This document shows, piece by piece, positions 27,308-36,880 of a stretch of DNA of 64,000 nt. The notes beneath the pieces are model-generated. The model did no database searches, was not told where the DNA came from, and was given only the letters and a program-made list of their open reading frames with translations. Both the position numbers and the translations under genes were made by a program. How positions within the stretch are numbered: the first letter of the stretch is position 1; every line of letters begins with the position of its first letter. Origin of the DNA: Ancylothrix sp. D3o (lineage in GTDB: Bacteria; Cyanobacteriota; Cyanobacteriia; Cyanobacteriales; Oscillatoriaceae). Location of the stretch: the NCBI RefSeq assembly GCF_025370775.1, contig NZ_JAMXEX010000001.1, positions 682,001 through 746,000 on the forward strand, in the 5' to 3' direction.

Positions 27308-28879
27308 ATGCGTGACAAAGGCAAAAAACCCCTAAAAACCGGCCTAAAATGGTTAACCGTCTCAGGAACCTTAGCCGCCATTAGCACCGGCGGATGGCTT
27401 GTTTACGCCCAAATAATCAACCGGCCCCCCGAAGCGGTTCCCGTGCGCCTTCTCAAAGTTGAAAAAGACACCATAGAAATCCCCATTAACACCAGCGGAA
27501 CCATCGAATTACGCGGACAACAAACACTAAAAGCCCCCGCAGACGTAACAGTAGATAGCATCTTTGTCGGCGTCGGAAATCGCGTTTCCAAAAGTCAAGA
27601 ATTGCTCGTATTAAGAGACTCAGAAACCGAAGCCAACCGCAACAGCCAAAAAGCAAAAATTCGCCAAGAAGAAATCAGCCTCAGCGCCAACCGCGAAAAA
27701 GTTTATACCGCCACAGAAAAACTTAAAACCGCCGAACAAAACCTGCAAGACATAATTACCCAACGCGACAGCGAAAAACAAACCCGCCTCCAAGAATTAC
27801 AAGTAAAACTCCAAAAACAAGAACTCACCCTCCAATCAAGAGAGCAAAACATCCTCGATAAAAAACAAGACCTAGAAGAACAACAACGCGAACTCACAAC
27901 CGTAGAAGAACTCGACCAAAAAGGCTTTATTGCCAAAACAGAACTCAATAAACAACAGCAAACAGTCCGCGCAGCCGAAGCCGCCTTGCGAGAGAGCCAA
28001 ACAGAATTAAACCAACAAAAATTAGAACTGCAAAACCTCCAATTAGAAGCCCAAAAAATCGAGCAAGAATTTCAACAAAAAGCCCAACAAGATGAAGAAA
28101 AACTCAAAACAGCCAGAGAACAAAAACGTCAAGCAGAAGCCGAATTAAAAGAAGCAACAACTAACGTTACCACCAGCACCCTAACCCTCCAACAAGCAAA
28201 AATAACCCTCCAAGGAATCGAACAAAAATTGCAAGATAATATCGTCACCTCTCCTATTGATGGAGTCGTCTTAGAAGTGAAAGTAAAAGCCGGTGATGGA
28301 GTCAAAGTTTCCGAAGAATTACTAACCTTGGGCGACCCTTCCCAAGAATTTGTAAAACTACAACTTACTACCTTAGATGCTGCAAAAATTCGCCCCAATC
28401 AAGAAGCTAGAATTAGCGTCATTGGGCCGCAAGCACAACAATATAAAGGACAGGTAAAAAGCTTATCACCAATTGCCAGCACCGGCACCTCAAACAATAC
28501 AGAAGGAGGCACTCAAACCGGCACAGCCACCGTATCCGCAACCGTCCAATTAGACACTCCCAGCCGCACATTAATTCCGGGCGGTTTAGTCAGCGTAGAA
28601 ATTATTACCCAAAAAATTAGTAACATTATTTCTTTGCCGATAGAAGCCCTACAACGAGAGGGGCCATCCGCCTTTGTATGGGTACGCGACAATCAAAATA
28701 AAGCCAAAAAAAAGCCCGTCAAATTAGGATTAGAAGGCTTAACCTCCATCGAAATAAAATCAGGACTACAAGCCGGAGAAGAAGTAATCTTACCCCCACC
28801 CGAACCCCCTTTAGAAGAAGGAATGCCCCTCATAATTGAAACCGAAACCAAACCATCCAAAACCAGAAAAAAAACTTAA
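27308..28879 (+). CDS. HlyD/MacA-type periplasmic adaptor (membrane fusion protein)
   Basis: A 523-residue adaptor linking an inner-membrane transporter to an outer-membrane channel. One N-terminal transmembrane helix lies near residues 10-33 (GTLAAISTGGWLVYAQII). The first lipoyl half is near 70-100 (DVTVDSIFVGVGNRVSKSQE). A long Gln/Glu/Lys-rich coiled coil spans about 110-310 and is unusually long. The second lipoyl half is IVTSPIDGVVLEVKVKAGDG, followed by a beta-barrel and membrane-proximal domain. Permease and TolC-type genes follow, giving a DevBC/MacAB-like exporter. It begins 20 bp after the helicase-like gene, so read-through is possible. The + strand is very C/A-rich here. Confidence 0.9.
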   Translation: MRDKGKKPLKTGLKWLTVSGTLAAISTGGWLVYAQIINRPPEAVPVRLLKVEKDTIEIPINTSGTIELRGQQTLKAPADVTVDSIFVGVGNRVSKSQELLVLRDSETEANRNSQKAKIRQEEISLSANREKVYTATEKLKTAEQNLQDIITQRDSEKQTRLQELQVKLQKQELTLQSREQNILDKKQDLEEQQRELTTVEELDQKGFIAKTELNKQQQTVRAAEAALRESQTELNQQKLELQNLQLEAQKIEQEFQQKAQQDEEKLKTAREQKRQAEAELKEATTNVTTSTLTLQQAKITLQGIEQKLQDNIVTSPIDGVVLEVKVKAGDGVKVSEELLTLGDPSQEFVKLQLTTLDAAKIRPNQEARISVIGPQAQQYKGQVKSLSPIASTGTSNNTEGGTQTGTATVSATVQLDTPSRTLIPGGLVSVEIITQKISNIISLPIEALQREGPSAFVWVRDNQNKAKKKPVKLGLEGLTSIEIKSGLQAGEEVILPPPEPPLEEGMPLIIETETKPSKTRKKT

Positions 28880-28883
28880 AAAT

Positions 28884-30065
28884 ATGGCTTTATCTTTTTT
28901 AGATTTATTCTCCCTAACTTGGAATTCCTTAAGCGGAAATCCCTTGCGATCTGCCTTAACAACATTAGGCGTATTTATGGGAGTAGGAGCAGTCAGCGCC
29001 ACCCTACAAGTCGGAAACATTAGCCGCGCCGTCATAGAAAAAGAACTCGCAGAAAGAGAAGCCCCCCAAGTTTCCCTTTTTGTATTTCAAGAAGAAAGCG
29101 GGCCGGTGATGAAACTAGAAGATATCGACTTTCTCCAAAAAAGACTATCAGGAATCAAAGCAATTAGTGGCTCAAATTGGTTTGGTTTTGGAGAAGGAAA
29201 CGTTATCTTTCAAAACGAAAAAGCCGACCCCAGTATGTCAGCAGTCACCCTTAATCATTTTGAAACATCAGGCCGGCGCAAAATAGAAGGCCGGTATTTC
29301 ACCCCCGCCGATTTTGAAAACTTCCGCCCCGTCGTTGTCATTGATGAAATTTTAAAAGAAAAACTATTTAGCCAAACCGCGCCAATCAACAAACGAATTT
29401 ATATTGATAACCGGCCTTACAGCGTAATCGGAATCATGGAAACAAAAGGCCCCTTTCGCGGCGAACCCAAAGGGGAATTAGTCGTCCCGATAACCATTTA
29501 TAATGCCATGACCGGCAGGCAAGAAATATTGGAAATATCCATCCGTCCCAACAGCTTAGAAGACATCAAACCCCTAGAAGAAAAAATCCAAAAAATAATG
29601 AAACAACGCTTTCCCAAAGCTACCATTTATGCCAGGAACAATGTTAGGGAAATACTTCAACAACGCGAAACATTAGAAATGACATCGCGCGCCTTATTAG
29701 CCGTCGGAGGAATCGCCCTCTTGGTTGGCGGCGTCGGAATTGCTAACATTACAATTGCCGCCGTCATAGAACGCACCCCAGAAATCGGTTTAAGAAAAGC
29801 CATCGGAGCCACCCAAAGTGATATTATGTTGCAATTTATTCTCGAAGCCGGCATACTCAGCCTAGTAGGAGGAATTGCAGCCATCATCACAGTACATAGC
29901 ATCACCATTGTCGTCGCCGAAAGCTTCAAATTACCCTACGAATTTGACTCAAATACCGCCTTAATTGCCTTAAGTTCAGCCTTATTTGTTGGTGTAGGAG
30001 CCTGTCTTATTCCCGCCGTCCGAGCCAGCAAACTCGATCCCGTAAAAGCCCTACGATCCGAATAA
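28884..30065 (+). CDS. MacB/DevC-type ABC transporter permease
   Basis: A 393-residue FtsX-like permease. The ATG at 28884 (MALSFLDLFSLTWNSL) is chosen; the open frame extends upstream into the adaptor gene. Topology fits MacB/DevC: one N-terminal helix (RSALTTLGVFMGVGAVSATL), a large periplasmic domain of about 220 residues, and three C-terminal helices starting at ALLAVGGIALLVGGVGIANI, with the conserved ERTPEIGLRKAIGAT coupling region. The end DPVKALRSE is typical. There is no ATP-binding cassette domain and no ATPase gene beside it, so a DevA/MacB-type ATPase must be supplied from elsewhere. Confidence 0.92.
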   Translation: MALSFLDLFSLTWNSLSGNPLRSALTTLGVFMGVGAVSATLQVGNISRAVIEKELAEREAPQVSLFVFQEESGPVMKLEDIDFLQKRLSGIKAISGSNWFGFGEGNVIFQNEKADPSMSAVTLNHFETSGRRKIEGRYFTPADFENFRPVVVIDEILKEKLFSQTAPINKRIYIDNRPYSVIGIMETKGPFRGEPKGELVVPITIYNAMTGRQEILEISIRPNSLEDIKPLEEKIQKIMKQRFPKATIYARNNVREILQQRETLEMTSRALLAVGGIALLVGGVGIANITIAAVIERTPEIGLRKAIGATQSDIMLQFILEAGILSLVGGIAAIITVHSITIVVAESFKLPYEFDSNTALIALSSALFVGVGACLIPAVRASKLDPVKALRSE

Positions 30066-30093
30066 AAAATATTAGCAAAACCCCTTAAAAAAA

Positions 30094-31980
30094 ATGAAAA
30101 AAACCTCCCAAAATCAAAATTATCCTCCTTCTCCGATGGAACCCCGCTTTCTTTCACCCAGCCTCCTACGCCCCTTAATCTTAGTCATTCTCAGCATAGC
30201 AATACCCCTGACAACAAGCCTCGCCCTCAAATCAGAACCCCGCACAAAAAAACCCTCTAAAACCTCACCAAGCCCCCAAATAACCCCCCAAAATATCCCC
30301 TTTTTTTCCCTCTTCCCCCAACCCCAACCAACCCAAACTCAAACACCAAAACAGCCCGAAACTATCAATAAATCCGCTCCAAACGTACCAGCCTCACAAC
30401 CCGCCACCCCCCAAAACCCTCAACCAAATAACCCCATTAAAAACCAAACCAACCGGCCCCACAAACTCTTTAGCAATTCATTTACAAATAACCCCAAACC
30501 AGAAACAATCATCGCCCAAACCAACACCACCAACCCAACCCAACAAACGCCAAAAAAAATCAAACAAAACCCACAATCAAATCCACAATCAAACCCACCA
30601 TCAATACCTGAAAATAGGCCCATTCAATTAACCCTTTCGGACACCATAATCTTAGCCCTGCAAAACAACCGCGACATCAAAAACGCCTACCTTAATCGCC
30701 TAGCCGAAACACAAGAACTCGCCACAGAAGAAGGAAAATTTCGCCCCACATTCACCCCCGAAATAGCCATAAACCTCAACCGCAATGTGTTCGGAATAGC
30801 TAACAATAACAACAATCAACTATCCATCGGTGCAGATATTTCTGTTAAAATGCCAGCCGGGGGAGAATTTAGCTTTGGATGGGTAGGAGCAGCCCGCAAC
30901 AACTACACAAACAACTTTCCCACCAACACAGAATTAGCCAGAGCTGAACAAAACCTAAAACTACAATTTACTCAACCATTAATGCGCGGCTTTGGAGTTG
31001 AAATCAACCGCGCCTCAATAGAAATAGCCCGCATCCGAGAACAAATTAATATTATCACCTTAAAATCCACCCTAAGCGACACAATTACCCGCGTTATCTT
31101 TGCTTACCGAACATTACAGCAAGCCGCTGAACGAGTAAAAATAGAAACCCAATTCCTCGAACTAGCAAAACAGCGAAAAGCAGAATTTCAAATATTAATC
31201 GAAGCCGGTAGACAAGCCCCCGTTGACATCCTCCCCTACGAAAAAGCCATAGCCGACAGAGAAGGAATCTTATTAGCAGCAGAAAACAACCGCCAACAAG
31301 CAATAGCAAACCTTCTCCAAATATTAGATATAGACCGCGAAATTAACATCCTACCCACCGACAGCCCTACCCCCGAAATAAACCTACCAGAGCCAAAAAA
31401 CATCCAACAAATCGCCCTAGAAAACAACCCCAACTACCTCAGTTCAATCTTAGATCGCGACATCTTCAAACTCAACTTACTTCTAGCCGAAGATAACCAA
31501 CGTTGGAACCTAGACTTTAACGCCAGCTATGACGGAATTTCTAACAACGCCACCGACACCAACCAAAACCTAACCGTCGGCATAACATTAAGCCGCGAAT
31601 TTGGCAACCTCAGCTTAAAAAGCGACGTAGAAAGAAGCAAAGTAAACCTACTTAAAGCCGAAAACACATTAAAAGACAACCGCGCCAACCTAGAAATAGA
31701 AATTCAAAACCAGCTACGCGATATTAACCTAAAACTAAAACAAATCGAACTCGCCAAAAACACCACTCAACTAGCAGAAAAACAACTCGACATCGAACAA
31801 CAAAAACTACGACTAGGAAGAAGTACAAGCCGCGAAATTGTCAGATTTCAAGACGAACTAATTTTTGCCAAAAATCAAGAACTTAACGCCCAAATTGACT
31901 ATTTAAACGCCCTAACCAACCTTCAAAAAACTCTTGGAACCACCCTAAACACCTGGAACATCACCATAGAAACTCCCTAA
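30094..31980 (+). CDS. TolC-family outer membrane efflux channel
   Basis: A 628-residue channel protein. An N-terminal hydrophobic segment (PLILVILSIAIPLTTSLAL) is a probable signal peptide. About 110 residues of Pro/Thr/Asn/Gln-rich low-complexity linker follow, then the outer-membrane efflux domain beginning at PIQLTLSDTIILALQNNRDI. The duplicated helical hairpin repeats are visible (EARNS-like AENNRQQAIANLLQIL and LAEKQLDIEQQKLRLGRSTS). It completes an export system with the adaptor and permease upstream. The linker's C-rich codons show extreme strand bias (one 60-base row, 30301-30360, has 27 C and 2 G). Confidence 0.9.
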   Translation: MKKTSQNQNYPPSPMEPRFLSPSLLRPLILVILSIAIPLTTSLALKSEPRTKKPSKTSPSPQITPQNIPFFSLFPQPQPTQTQTPKQPETINKSAPNVPASQPATPQNPQPNNPIKNQTNRPHKLFSNSFTNNPKPETIIAQTNTTNPTQQTPKKIKQNPQSNPQSNPPSIPENRPIQLTLSDTIILALQNNRDIKNAYLNRLAETQELATEEGKFRPTFTPEIAINLNRNVFGIANNNNNQLSIGADISVKMPAGGEFSFGWVGAARNNYTNNFPTNTELARAEQNLKLQFTQPLMRGFGVEINRASIEIARIREQINIITLKSTLSDTITRVIFAYRTLQQAAERVKIETQFLELAKQRKAEFQILIEAGRQAPVDILPYEKAIADREGILLAAENNRQQAIANLLQILDIDREINILPTDSPTPEINLPEPKNIQQIALENNPNYLSSILDRDIFKLNLLLAEDNQRWNLDFNASYDGISNNATDTNQNLTVGITLSREFGNLSLKSDVERSKVNLLKAENTLKDNRANLEIEIQNQLRDINLKLKQIELAKNTTQLAEKQLDIEQQKLRLGRSTSREIVRFQDELIFAKNQELNAQIDYLNALTNLQKTLGTTLNTWNITIETP

Positions 31981-31982
31981 AA

Positions 31983-31999
31983 GGTGGGCTTTGCCCACC
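31983..31999. terminator. Bidirectional terminator between the channel gene and arsA-like gene
   Basis: GGTGGGC (31983-31989) and GCCCACC (31993-31999) form a 7-bp stem with a 3-base loop. TATTTT follows on the + strand and A-rich sequence precedes it. The two genes converge here. Confidence 0.65.
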
Positions 32000-32004
32000 C
32001 TATT

Positions 32005-33192
32005 TTAAACCTTAGCCCCACCGGCAAAACGAATTTTCAAATAATCATCTTCCATCTTCGCCCCAGCCGGCTGCAACGCCGCCAAAGCCTGCGGTAAAAC
32101 CAAATTTCGCCGGTGATTACCAATCGTAATATTCAACTCATCCCCAGTTTTAGAAAGCTGAATCTGATCCTTAGACATTCCCGGCAAATACAACTCAAGC
32201 CGGTACTCATTCTTATCCTGAACCACCCGCACCGTCGTTTCCTTATAATAAACCTGAGCCGGATCTTCATCCGCATAAAGCGTATCTTTCAACCGTTCCA
32301 AAGCCGGCAAACCGCACATTTCCTCAGAATAAAGCGGCACTTCCTTAACCGGCAACGGCATAAAATTATCATGGATTTCTTGGCGATACTGCTTTTGATT
32401 TTCCTTCCAACGAGCAAAAAACGGATCATTAACCGACTCAGGAATAATCCGATTAGCCACAATCAAATCCGTTGAAACATTATACAAACTCAAATAAGCA
32501 TGAGCCCTCAAAGACTCCTTAATCACCATCTTTTCAGGATTAGTAACCAACCGAACAGTCGTCTTAGAATTATCCGTCAAAACCTTTTCCAGAGCCTCAA
32601 TTTGCTCATAAAACTCATAAGGAGCATCCATCACCTCCTTATCCGGCAAAGAAAACCCAGCAATCGGTCTAAAAAACGGTTCAACCAAAGGTCTTAACGC
32701 CACAGAAACCTGTTGCAAAGGCTTATAAAACCGGCGCATATACCAACCAGAAACCTCCGGCAAACTTAACAACCGTAAAGCCGTACCCGTCGGCGCAGAA
32801 TCAATAATCAAAACATCAAACTCCCCCTCATCATAATGACGTTTCATCCGCACCAAACCAAAAATCTCATCCATCCCCGGCAAAATCGCCAACTCCTCAG
32901 CCTGCACACCCTCCAAACCCCGCGCCTGCAAAACCTGAGTAATATAACGCTTAACAGCCCCCCAATTGCCCTCTAATTCCATCAGCGCATCCAATTCCGC
33001 CCCCCATAAATTCGGGCGAACCAAACGCGGCTCATGGCTCAATTCCATATCAAAACTATCAGCCAAAGAGTGCGCCGGATCGGTACTCAAAACCAAAGTT
33101 TTATAACCCAATTCTGCACAACGTAACCCCGTCGCCGCAGCAACCGAAGTCTTCCCCACACCACCCTTACCGGTCATCAAAATTAAACGCAT
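32005..33192 (-). CDS. ArsA/GET3-family ATPase with C-terminal Hsp20-like domain
   Basis: A 395-residue P-loop ATPase. [22 protein letters not shown] is the deviant Walker A (KGGVGKT). [15 protein letters not shown] is the switch I region and [16 protein letters not shown] the switch II/Walker B segment. The C-terminal 85 residues ([20 protein letters not shown], then [18 protein letters not shown]) are an alpha-crystallin-like domain found in cyanobacterial and plant ArsA homologues. A role in arsenite resistance is doubtful because no arsB or arsR is near; targeting or chaperone roles are more plausible. Upstream on the same strand lies the DUF2358 gene, 44 bp away. Confidence 0.9.
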   Translation of the reverse strand: MRLILMTGKGGVGKTSVAAATGLRCAELGYKTLVLSTDPAHSLADSFDMELSHEPRLVRPNLWGAELDALMELEGNWGAVKRYITQVLQARGLEGVQAEELAILPGMDEIFGLVRMKRHYDEGEFDVLIIDSAPTGTALRLLSLPEVSGWYMRRFYKPLQQVSVALRPLVEPFFRPIAGFSLPDKEVMDAPYEFYEQIEALEKVLTDNSKTTVRLVTNPEKMVIKESLRAHAYLSLYNVSTDLIVANRIIPESVNDPFFARWKENQKQYRQEIHDNFMPLPVKEVPLYSEEMCGLPALERLKDTLYADEDPAQVYYKETTVRVVQDKNEYRLELYLPGMSKDQIQLSKTGDELNITIGNHRRNLVLPQALAALQPAGAKMEDDYLKIRFAGGAKV

Positions 33193-33236
33193 AAATGTGT
33201 AAACCCCTCTTTTAAAAAAAATAACACCTTCTTACT

Positions 33237-33632
33237 TTAGCGGTTTTTTCCAAACCACAGTTGCTTCACCACATCCCACCGCGAACAATCCCAGTAATCA
33301 ACGTGAGAAACAATCAAACCTTCCCCATTAACCTTTAACTCACTCCAACCCGAAATAGATATCCGAGGTTTCCAAGGCAAAGGAACATTCCAACTCAACC
33401 TCCAGCGAGTTAAAATCTTCTCACCCTCTTGCTCAATCTCATACAAATCCATCTTCGTATCAACAAACCATCTTTGAATAAACCCAATCATTTCCCGATA
33501 ACGTTTCACCCCCCGAAACTCATTCAAAGGATCTTTAAAAAAAACATCCTCAGCATAAATATCAAAACTTTGATTCTCAGGAAACCGCAAATAATCATCC
33601 CTCAAAACCTCAACAATCTCCCTTGCCATCAA
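33237..33632 (-). CDS. DUF2358 (SnoaL/NTF2-like) protein
   Basis: A 131-residue protein whose order of elements fits DUF2358: an N-terminal helix (IVEVLRDDYLRFPENQSFDI), YAEDVFFKDPLNEFRGVKRY, a helix around MIGFIQRWF, and strands such as EKILTRWRLSWNVPLPW and VSHVDYWDCSRW. The family is found in cyanobacteria and plants and has an NTF2-like fold with no settled function. It lies upstream of the ArsA-like gene on the same strand and may be co-transcribed with it. Confidence 0.8.
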   Translation of the reverse strand: MMAREIVEVLRDDYLRFPENQSFDIYAEDVFFKDPLNEFRGVKRYREMIGFIQRWFVDTKMDLYEIEQEGEKILTRWRLSWNVPLPWKPRISISGWSELKVNGEGLIVSHVDYWDCSRWDVVKQLWFGKNR

Positions 33633-33673
33633 AACCTCAACTTAAACTAAAAAACATCCCTCTTCATCTGTGG

Positions 33674-33692
33674 AGCAGGCATCCTGCCTGCT
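33674..33692. repeat. Perfect 8-bp hairpin in a short interspersed repeat
   Basis: AGCAGGCA (33674-33681) and TGCCTGCT (33685-33692) enclose TCC. The flanks carry CATCTG and ATCTGCGGTTAAAA, fragments that recur at 46490-46525 and 48920-48980. It looks like an intergenic repeat, and it may act as a terminator for the gene at 33713. Confidence 0.55.
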
Positions 33693-33712
33693 TGACATCT
33701 GCGGTTAAAAAA

Positions 33713-34276
33713 CTACTCCACCTCACCCCACAAACGCTCTAATTGATAACGCCAAGCCCCCAAAGTTCCCTCCCGCGCCTCAGCCCCCGAAGCCATATCC
33801 CCCATCAAACCCTCCTGATAAAAACGATCCAAACTTTGCATAGTCGCCTCCAAAGATTGCCCATTCATTTTAGCCGCCTTAATAATTTGAACAATCCGCA
33901 CCTCCACAAAATCATTAAAACTCGACGATAACCCCCGTTCGTGCAAAGAAACCAACCGGCCCACAGCCCCCGTAAAATCAGCCGCAGTTAAACTTGCCGA
34001 AGCGTGTTGAAAAACACCCCACAAAACATCCTCATAAATAGCATAGCGAGCCTCTTGAGTAACATCAAAATTCGACTGCATAAGCTGCTCTAAAAAAGGC
34101 AAAGCCTCAGCCGCCGGCGCAATAGGAATTAAAAGCCGCAACCAAGAACCATCATCCGAAAGCAAAACCAACAAGCGAAACTTATCAGTTTCCACCTGCC
34201 AAGAACCCGCAGACGGCACCTGAACCGCCTCCCCAAAAAGCTCGTTAAGCGATTGATTAATTTCTTCTGAATTCAT
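33713..34276 (-). CDS. Conserved-looking hypothetical protein (YbjN/secretion-chaperone-like)
   Basis: A 187-residue acidic soluble protein. The first 120 residues alternate strands and helices (WQVETDKFRLLVLLSDDGSW, LRLLIPIAPAAEALPFLEQL, ARYAIYEDVLWGVFQHASAS), a pattern like the YbjN / type III chaperone-like fold. The last 60 residues are helical (LEATMQSLDRFYQEGLMGDM). No membrane segment or catalytic motif is seen. It lies on the same strand as the DUF2358 and ArsA-like genes, separated by a hairpin repeat. The fold comparison is by eye and uncertain. Confidence 0.7.
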   Translation of the reverse strand: MNSEEINQSLNELFGEAVQVPSAGSWQVETDKFRLLVLLSDDGSWLRLLIPIAPAAEALPFLEQLMQSNFDVTQEARYAIYEDVLWGVFQHASASLTAADFTGAVGRLVSLHERGLSSSFNDFVEVRIVQIIKAAKMNGQSLEATMQSLDRFYQEGLMGDMASGAEAREGTLGAWRYQLERLWGEVE

Positions 34277-34568
34277 ATTAATTTTATTTTCCTAAAATCC
34301 AAGATTTTCACTTTAGCATATTTAATTCATTGATAGCACAACGTAAAAAAATCAGTTCCGTCCAAAAAATAATTAAAAATGAATAAACATATTGTATCTT
34401 AGCAATTTCACAAATCAGACAATCATAAGGATGATTCTATCTTCCCTCAAAAATCGCAAATCTAAAATCCCAAATCCCTAATCCAAAAAAATAATCCCCC
34501 GGCAACTGTCGGGGGATAGATTTCATTTGCAGCTAAGAGTTAATTTAAAACTCAAAACTCTCAATAAT

Positions 34569-36326
34569 TTAAGACAGCCATTCCAAAACAGCCTCGTCCT
34601 TCGTATTCGTATTCCGAGAAGGAGTTTCGCGGGTAAACTTCATGTGAATCGAGCGAGTTTGCTCACCATCAGCCGCCACTGCCATAATCGGATAATCGAT
34701 TACACCATCTTGGAAAGACATCTGGAAGCGGAAAGTCCCATCAGCATTAAGTTTAATCGGGCTGCCGCCAATCGTCACCGTAGCATCCGGTTCAGTTGCA
34801 CCATAGATAATCAGTTCAGCATCCGCAATCAGCCAGAACTCGCGGGGGCGAATCGGAGGAGCCGAAGCCGAGAAACCAACCCCAGACATATTGATACCAG
34901 ACATCGTAGGTACGCCCCACATCCCGATACCAGAAGCGAACACATAAGAACTGAGCGACTGTTCCGACATCATGTGGCCCGAACCAGTAATCATGTGGCC
35001 CGAACCAGTAATCATCTGGCCCGAACCAGTCACCATTTGACCCGAACCCGGAATCATGTGCATTGAACCAGGAATCATCTGGCCGGAACCCATGACCATT
35101 TGGCCGGAACCCATCACCATCTGACCTGAACCAGTCACCATCTGACCTGAACCCATCACCATCTGACCCGAACCCGGAATCATGTGCATTGAACCGGGAA
35201 TCATCTGGCCGGAACCCATGACCATTTGGCCGGAACCAGTCACCATCTGACCTGAACCCATGACCATTTGGCCGGAACCCATGACCATTTGGCCGGAACC
35301 TGTCACCATTTGGCCGGAACCCATGACCATCTGACCTGAACCTGTCACCATTTGACCTGAACCTGTCACCATTTGACCTGAACCTGTCACCATTTGGCCG
35401 GAACCTGTCACCATTTGGCCGGAACCTGTCACCATTTGACCTGAACCTGTCACCATTTGACCTGAACCTGTCACCATTTGACCTGAACCTGTCACCATTT
35501 GAGCCGAACCGGGTGCAACCGACCCAGGGACGTGCGGCATAGAGCCAAACACAGAACCGGCAACCCGTGCAGCTTCCGCCTCTTGGGCCATGCCAAACAC
35601 TTGCTCATAAACCGGCCCTGAAGCAACCTTAGACCCCGGTGCAACAAGTTCCAAGACAGTTTTACCGCGTAAATCTTCTTCCCAAGCCACACTAATAAAG
35701 TGGTCTTCGATCCAATCAGAAGGATAAACCGGCGGAACATGAACCCGCGCCGACCGGCCCAAAACCAACCAGCGACCATCAGCACAGCGATAACCAATAT
35801 CCACCACATAATGCCGGTCACTTACTGGGATAGGCAAATACCACTCGCGGGCAAGCTCATCACAGGGATACTCTTGGATACTGTGGGGACGCTGGAACTC
35901 TATATTAATATCCGTCACATCATAGAGACGCAGAGCAAGCTGCTGGCCTCCGAGCCGACGTAACTCTTCCTTGTGGTCATTGGGGATATCCCAATAGGTA
36001 TAAGCCCACTGAGGGTCACGAGGCATCAGCACAATGCGCGTCTCCCCATAACCAGCCGGCAGATCCGCCAGTCCCTCATCCACCGACGAGAGTTCCCCTG
36101 ACATCCGATCTTCTTGCCCCAGTTCAAATTTTGCTGCTTCCACTTCTTCTTGCGCCTCTAAGTTACGAGATGGATTAACAGAAAGCTTGGTACGTTCGAT
36201 TTCTTGAATTGATGCCAGCAGTTGCGATTTACGCATCCGGCTATAACGAGAGATGCCATATTCACTTGCAACTCTACGAAGTTGCCGTAATGTCATCTCT
36301 TCTAAGGGCGGACGTTCTTTTACCAT
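34569..36326 (-). CDS. DUF4912 protein with a long heptad repeat
   Basis: The ATG at 36326 (MVKERPPLEEMTLRQLRRVA) is chosen because GGAG lies 8 bases upstream; a GTG at 36365 is the alternative. Residues 1-45 resemble a SAP/Rho-N-like helical domain (YGISRYSRMRKSQLLASIQE). The DUF4912 domain follows at about 90-230 (TRIVLMPRDPQWAYTYWDIP, SDRHYVVDIGYRCADGRWLV). About 182 residues of 26 tandem heptads of the GSGQMVT type come next, and a C-terminal beta domain (PREFWLIADAELIIYGATEP) ends with KDEAVLEWLS. DUF4912 has no settled function. The Met/Gly/Ser repeat is unlike anything else in the window and is likely disordered or a flexible spacer. Confidence 0.88.
   Translation of the reverse strand: MVKERPPLEEMTLRQLRRVASEYGISRYSRMRKSQLLASIQEIERTKLSVNPSRNLEAQEEVEAAKFELGQEDRMSGELSSVDEGLADLPAGYGETRIVLMPRDPQWAYTYWDIPNDHKEELRRLGGQQLALRLYDVTDINIEFQRPHSIQEYPCDELAREWYLPIPVSDRHYVVDIGYRCADGRWLVLGRSARVHVPPVYPSDWIEDHFISVAWEEDLRGKTVLELVAPGSKVASGPVYEQVFGMAQEAEAARVAGSVFGSMPHVPGSVAPGSAQMVTGSGQMVTGSGQMVTGSGQMVTGSGQMVTGSGQMVTGSGQMVTGSGQMVTGSGQMVMGSGQMVTGSGQMVMGSGQMVMGSGQMVTGSGQMVMGSGQMIPGSMHMIPGSGQMVMGSGQMVTGSGQMVMGSGQMVMGSGQMIPGSMHMIPGSGQMVTGSGQMITGSGHMITGSGHMMSEQSLSSYVFASGIGMWGVPTMSGINMSGVGFSASAPPIRPREFWLIADAELIIYGATEPDATVTIGGSPIKLNADGTFRFQMSFQDGVIDYPIMAVAADGEQTRSIHMKFTRETPSRNTNTKDEAVLEWLS
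34965..35510 (-). repeat. 21-bp coding minisatellite, 26 units
   Basis: Twenty-six consecutive 21-base units encode GSGQMVT, GSGQMVM, GSGQMIP, GSMHMIP and close variants. A higher-order block (MVM-MVT-MVM-[MVM]-MIP-MHMIP) occurs twice, pointing to recent segmental duplication. The eight units at the 35344-35510 end are nearly identical to each other. Confidence 0.92.
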
Positions 36327-36365
36327 GTCTTGGTCTCCGTACTGAATAGACGGCTGTACTTTCAC

Positions 36366-36880
36366 CGTTAATTTAAAAAAAACACCTGGTCTGAAAATTC
36401 CCCTAGTGCGAGCAGTGCAATCTTACAAGCTGGTATTAAGTCATAACGATTACGATCCGTAAGCCTTGAATAAGGCAACCTCGTCGCAAAAGCGGGCGCT
36501 GTTTCCTTACCTTTTTAACTCCCTAAAATGCTCGACCACAGCATCTTTTTGGAATCGCGGGGATCGACAAGTTAACTTATATGTTGCTCAAAAGCCCCAG
36601 TTCGGTCAAGTGTTTCTTAGCCTTATTCTAGGCACTTTTACGCATTTACAGGCAAAAGTGGGATCACTTTGTTATCAAACCATGACAAAAAGCCACGCTT
36701 GATCCCGACCGGGGCGGCAGGAAATATCAAAATTTGCTGACATTCAGCGCCGTAGACAAGAAAGCTGCCCAAATTAATCAACCGAAAATCAAAAAACCCA
36801 GCGTCTTTGCCGACACCAGGTTTCGATAGAAGCAGTAGATGGGACATCTTGACAAAAAAGATCCCCAATCTAACAACTTT
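36366..36880. other. Intergenic region, no gene recognised
   Basis: A 515-bp gap between the DUF4912 gene and the Ftn2 gene. It should hold the DUF4912 promoter and the end of the Ftn2 transcript. Short frames on both strands lack family features. No strong hairpin was seen. Confidence 0.5.

Noticed and set aside
32005-33192. Arsenite pump ATPase as a definite function
   Set aside because: No arsB, arsR or arsC nearby and an Hsp20-like C-terminus; only family-level naming is justified.
34965-35510. CRISPR-like array suggested by the regular repeats
   Set aside because: The 21-bp units have no spacers and code in frame for GSGQMVT heptads.
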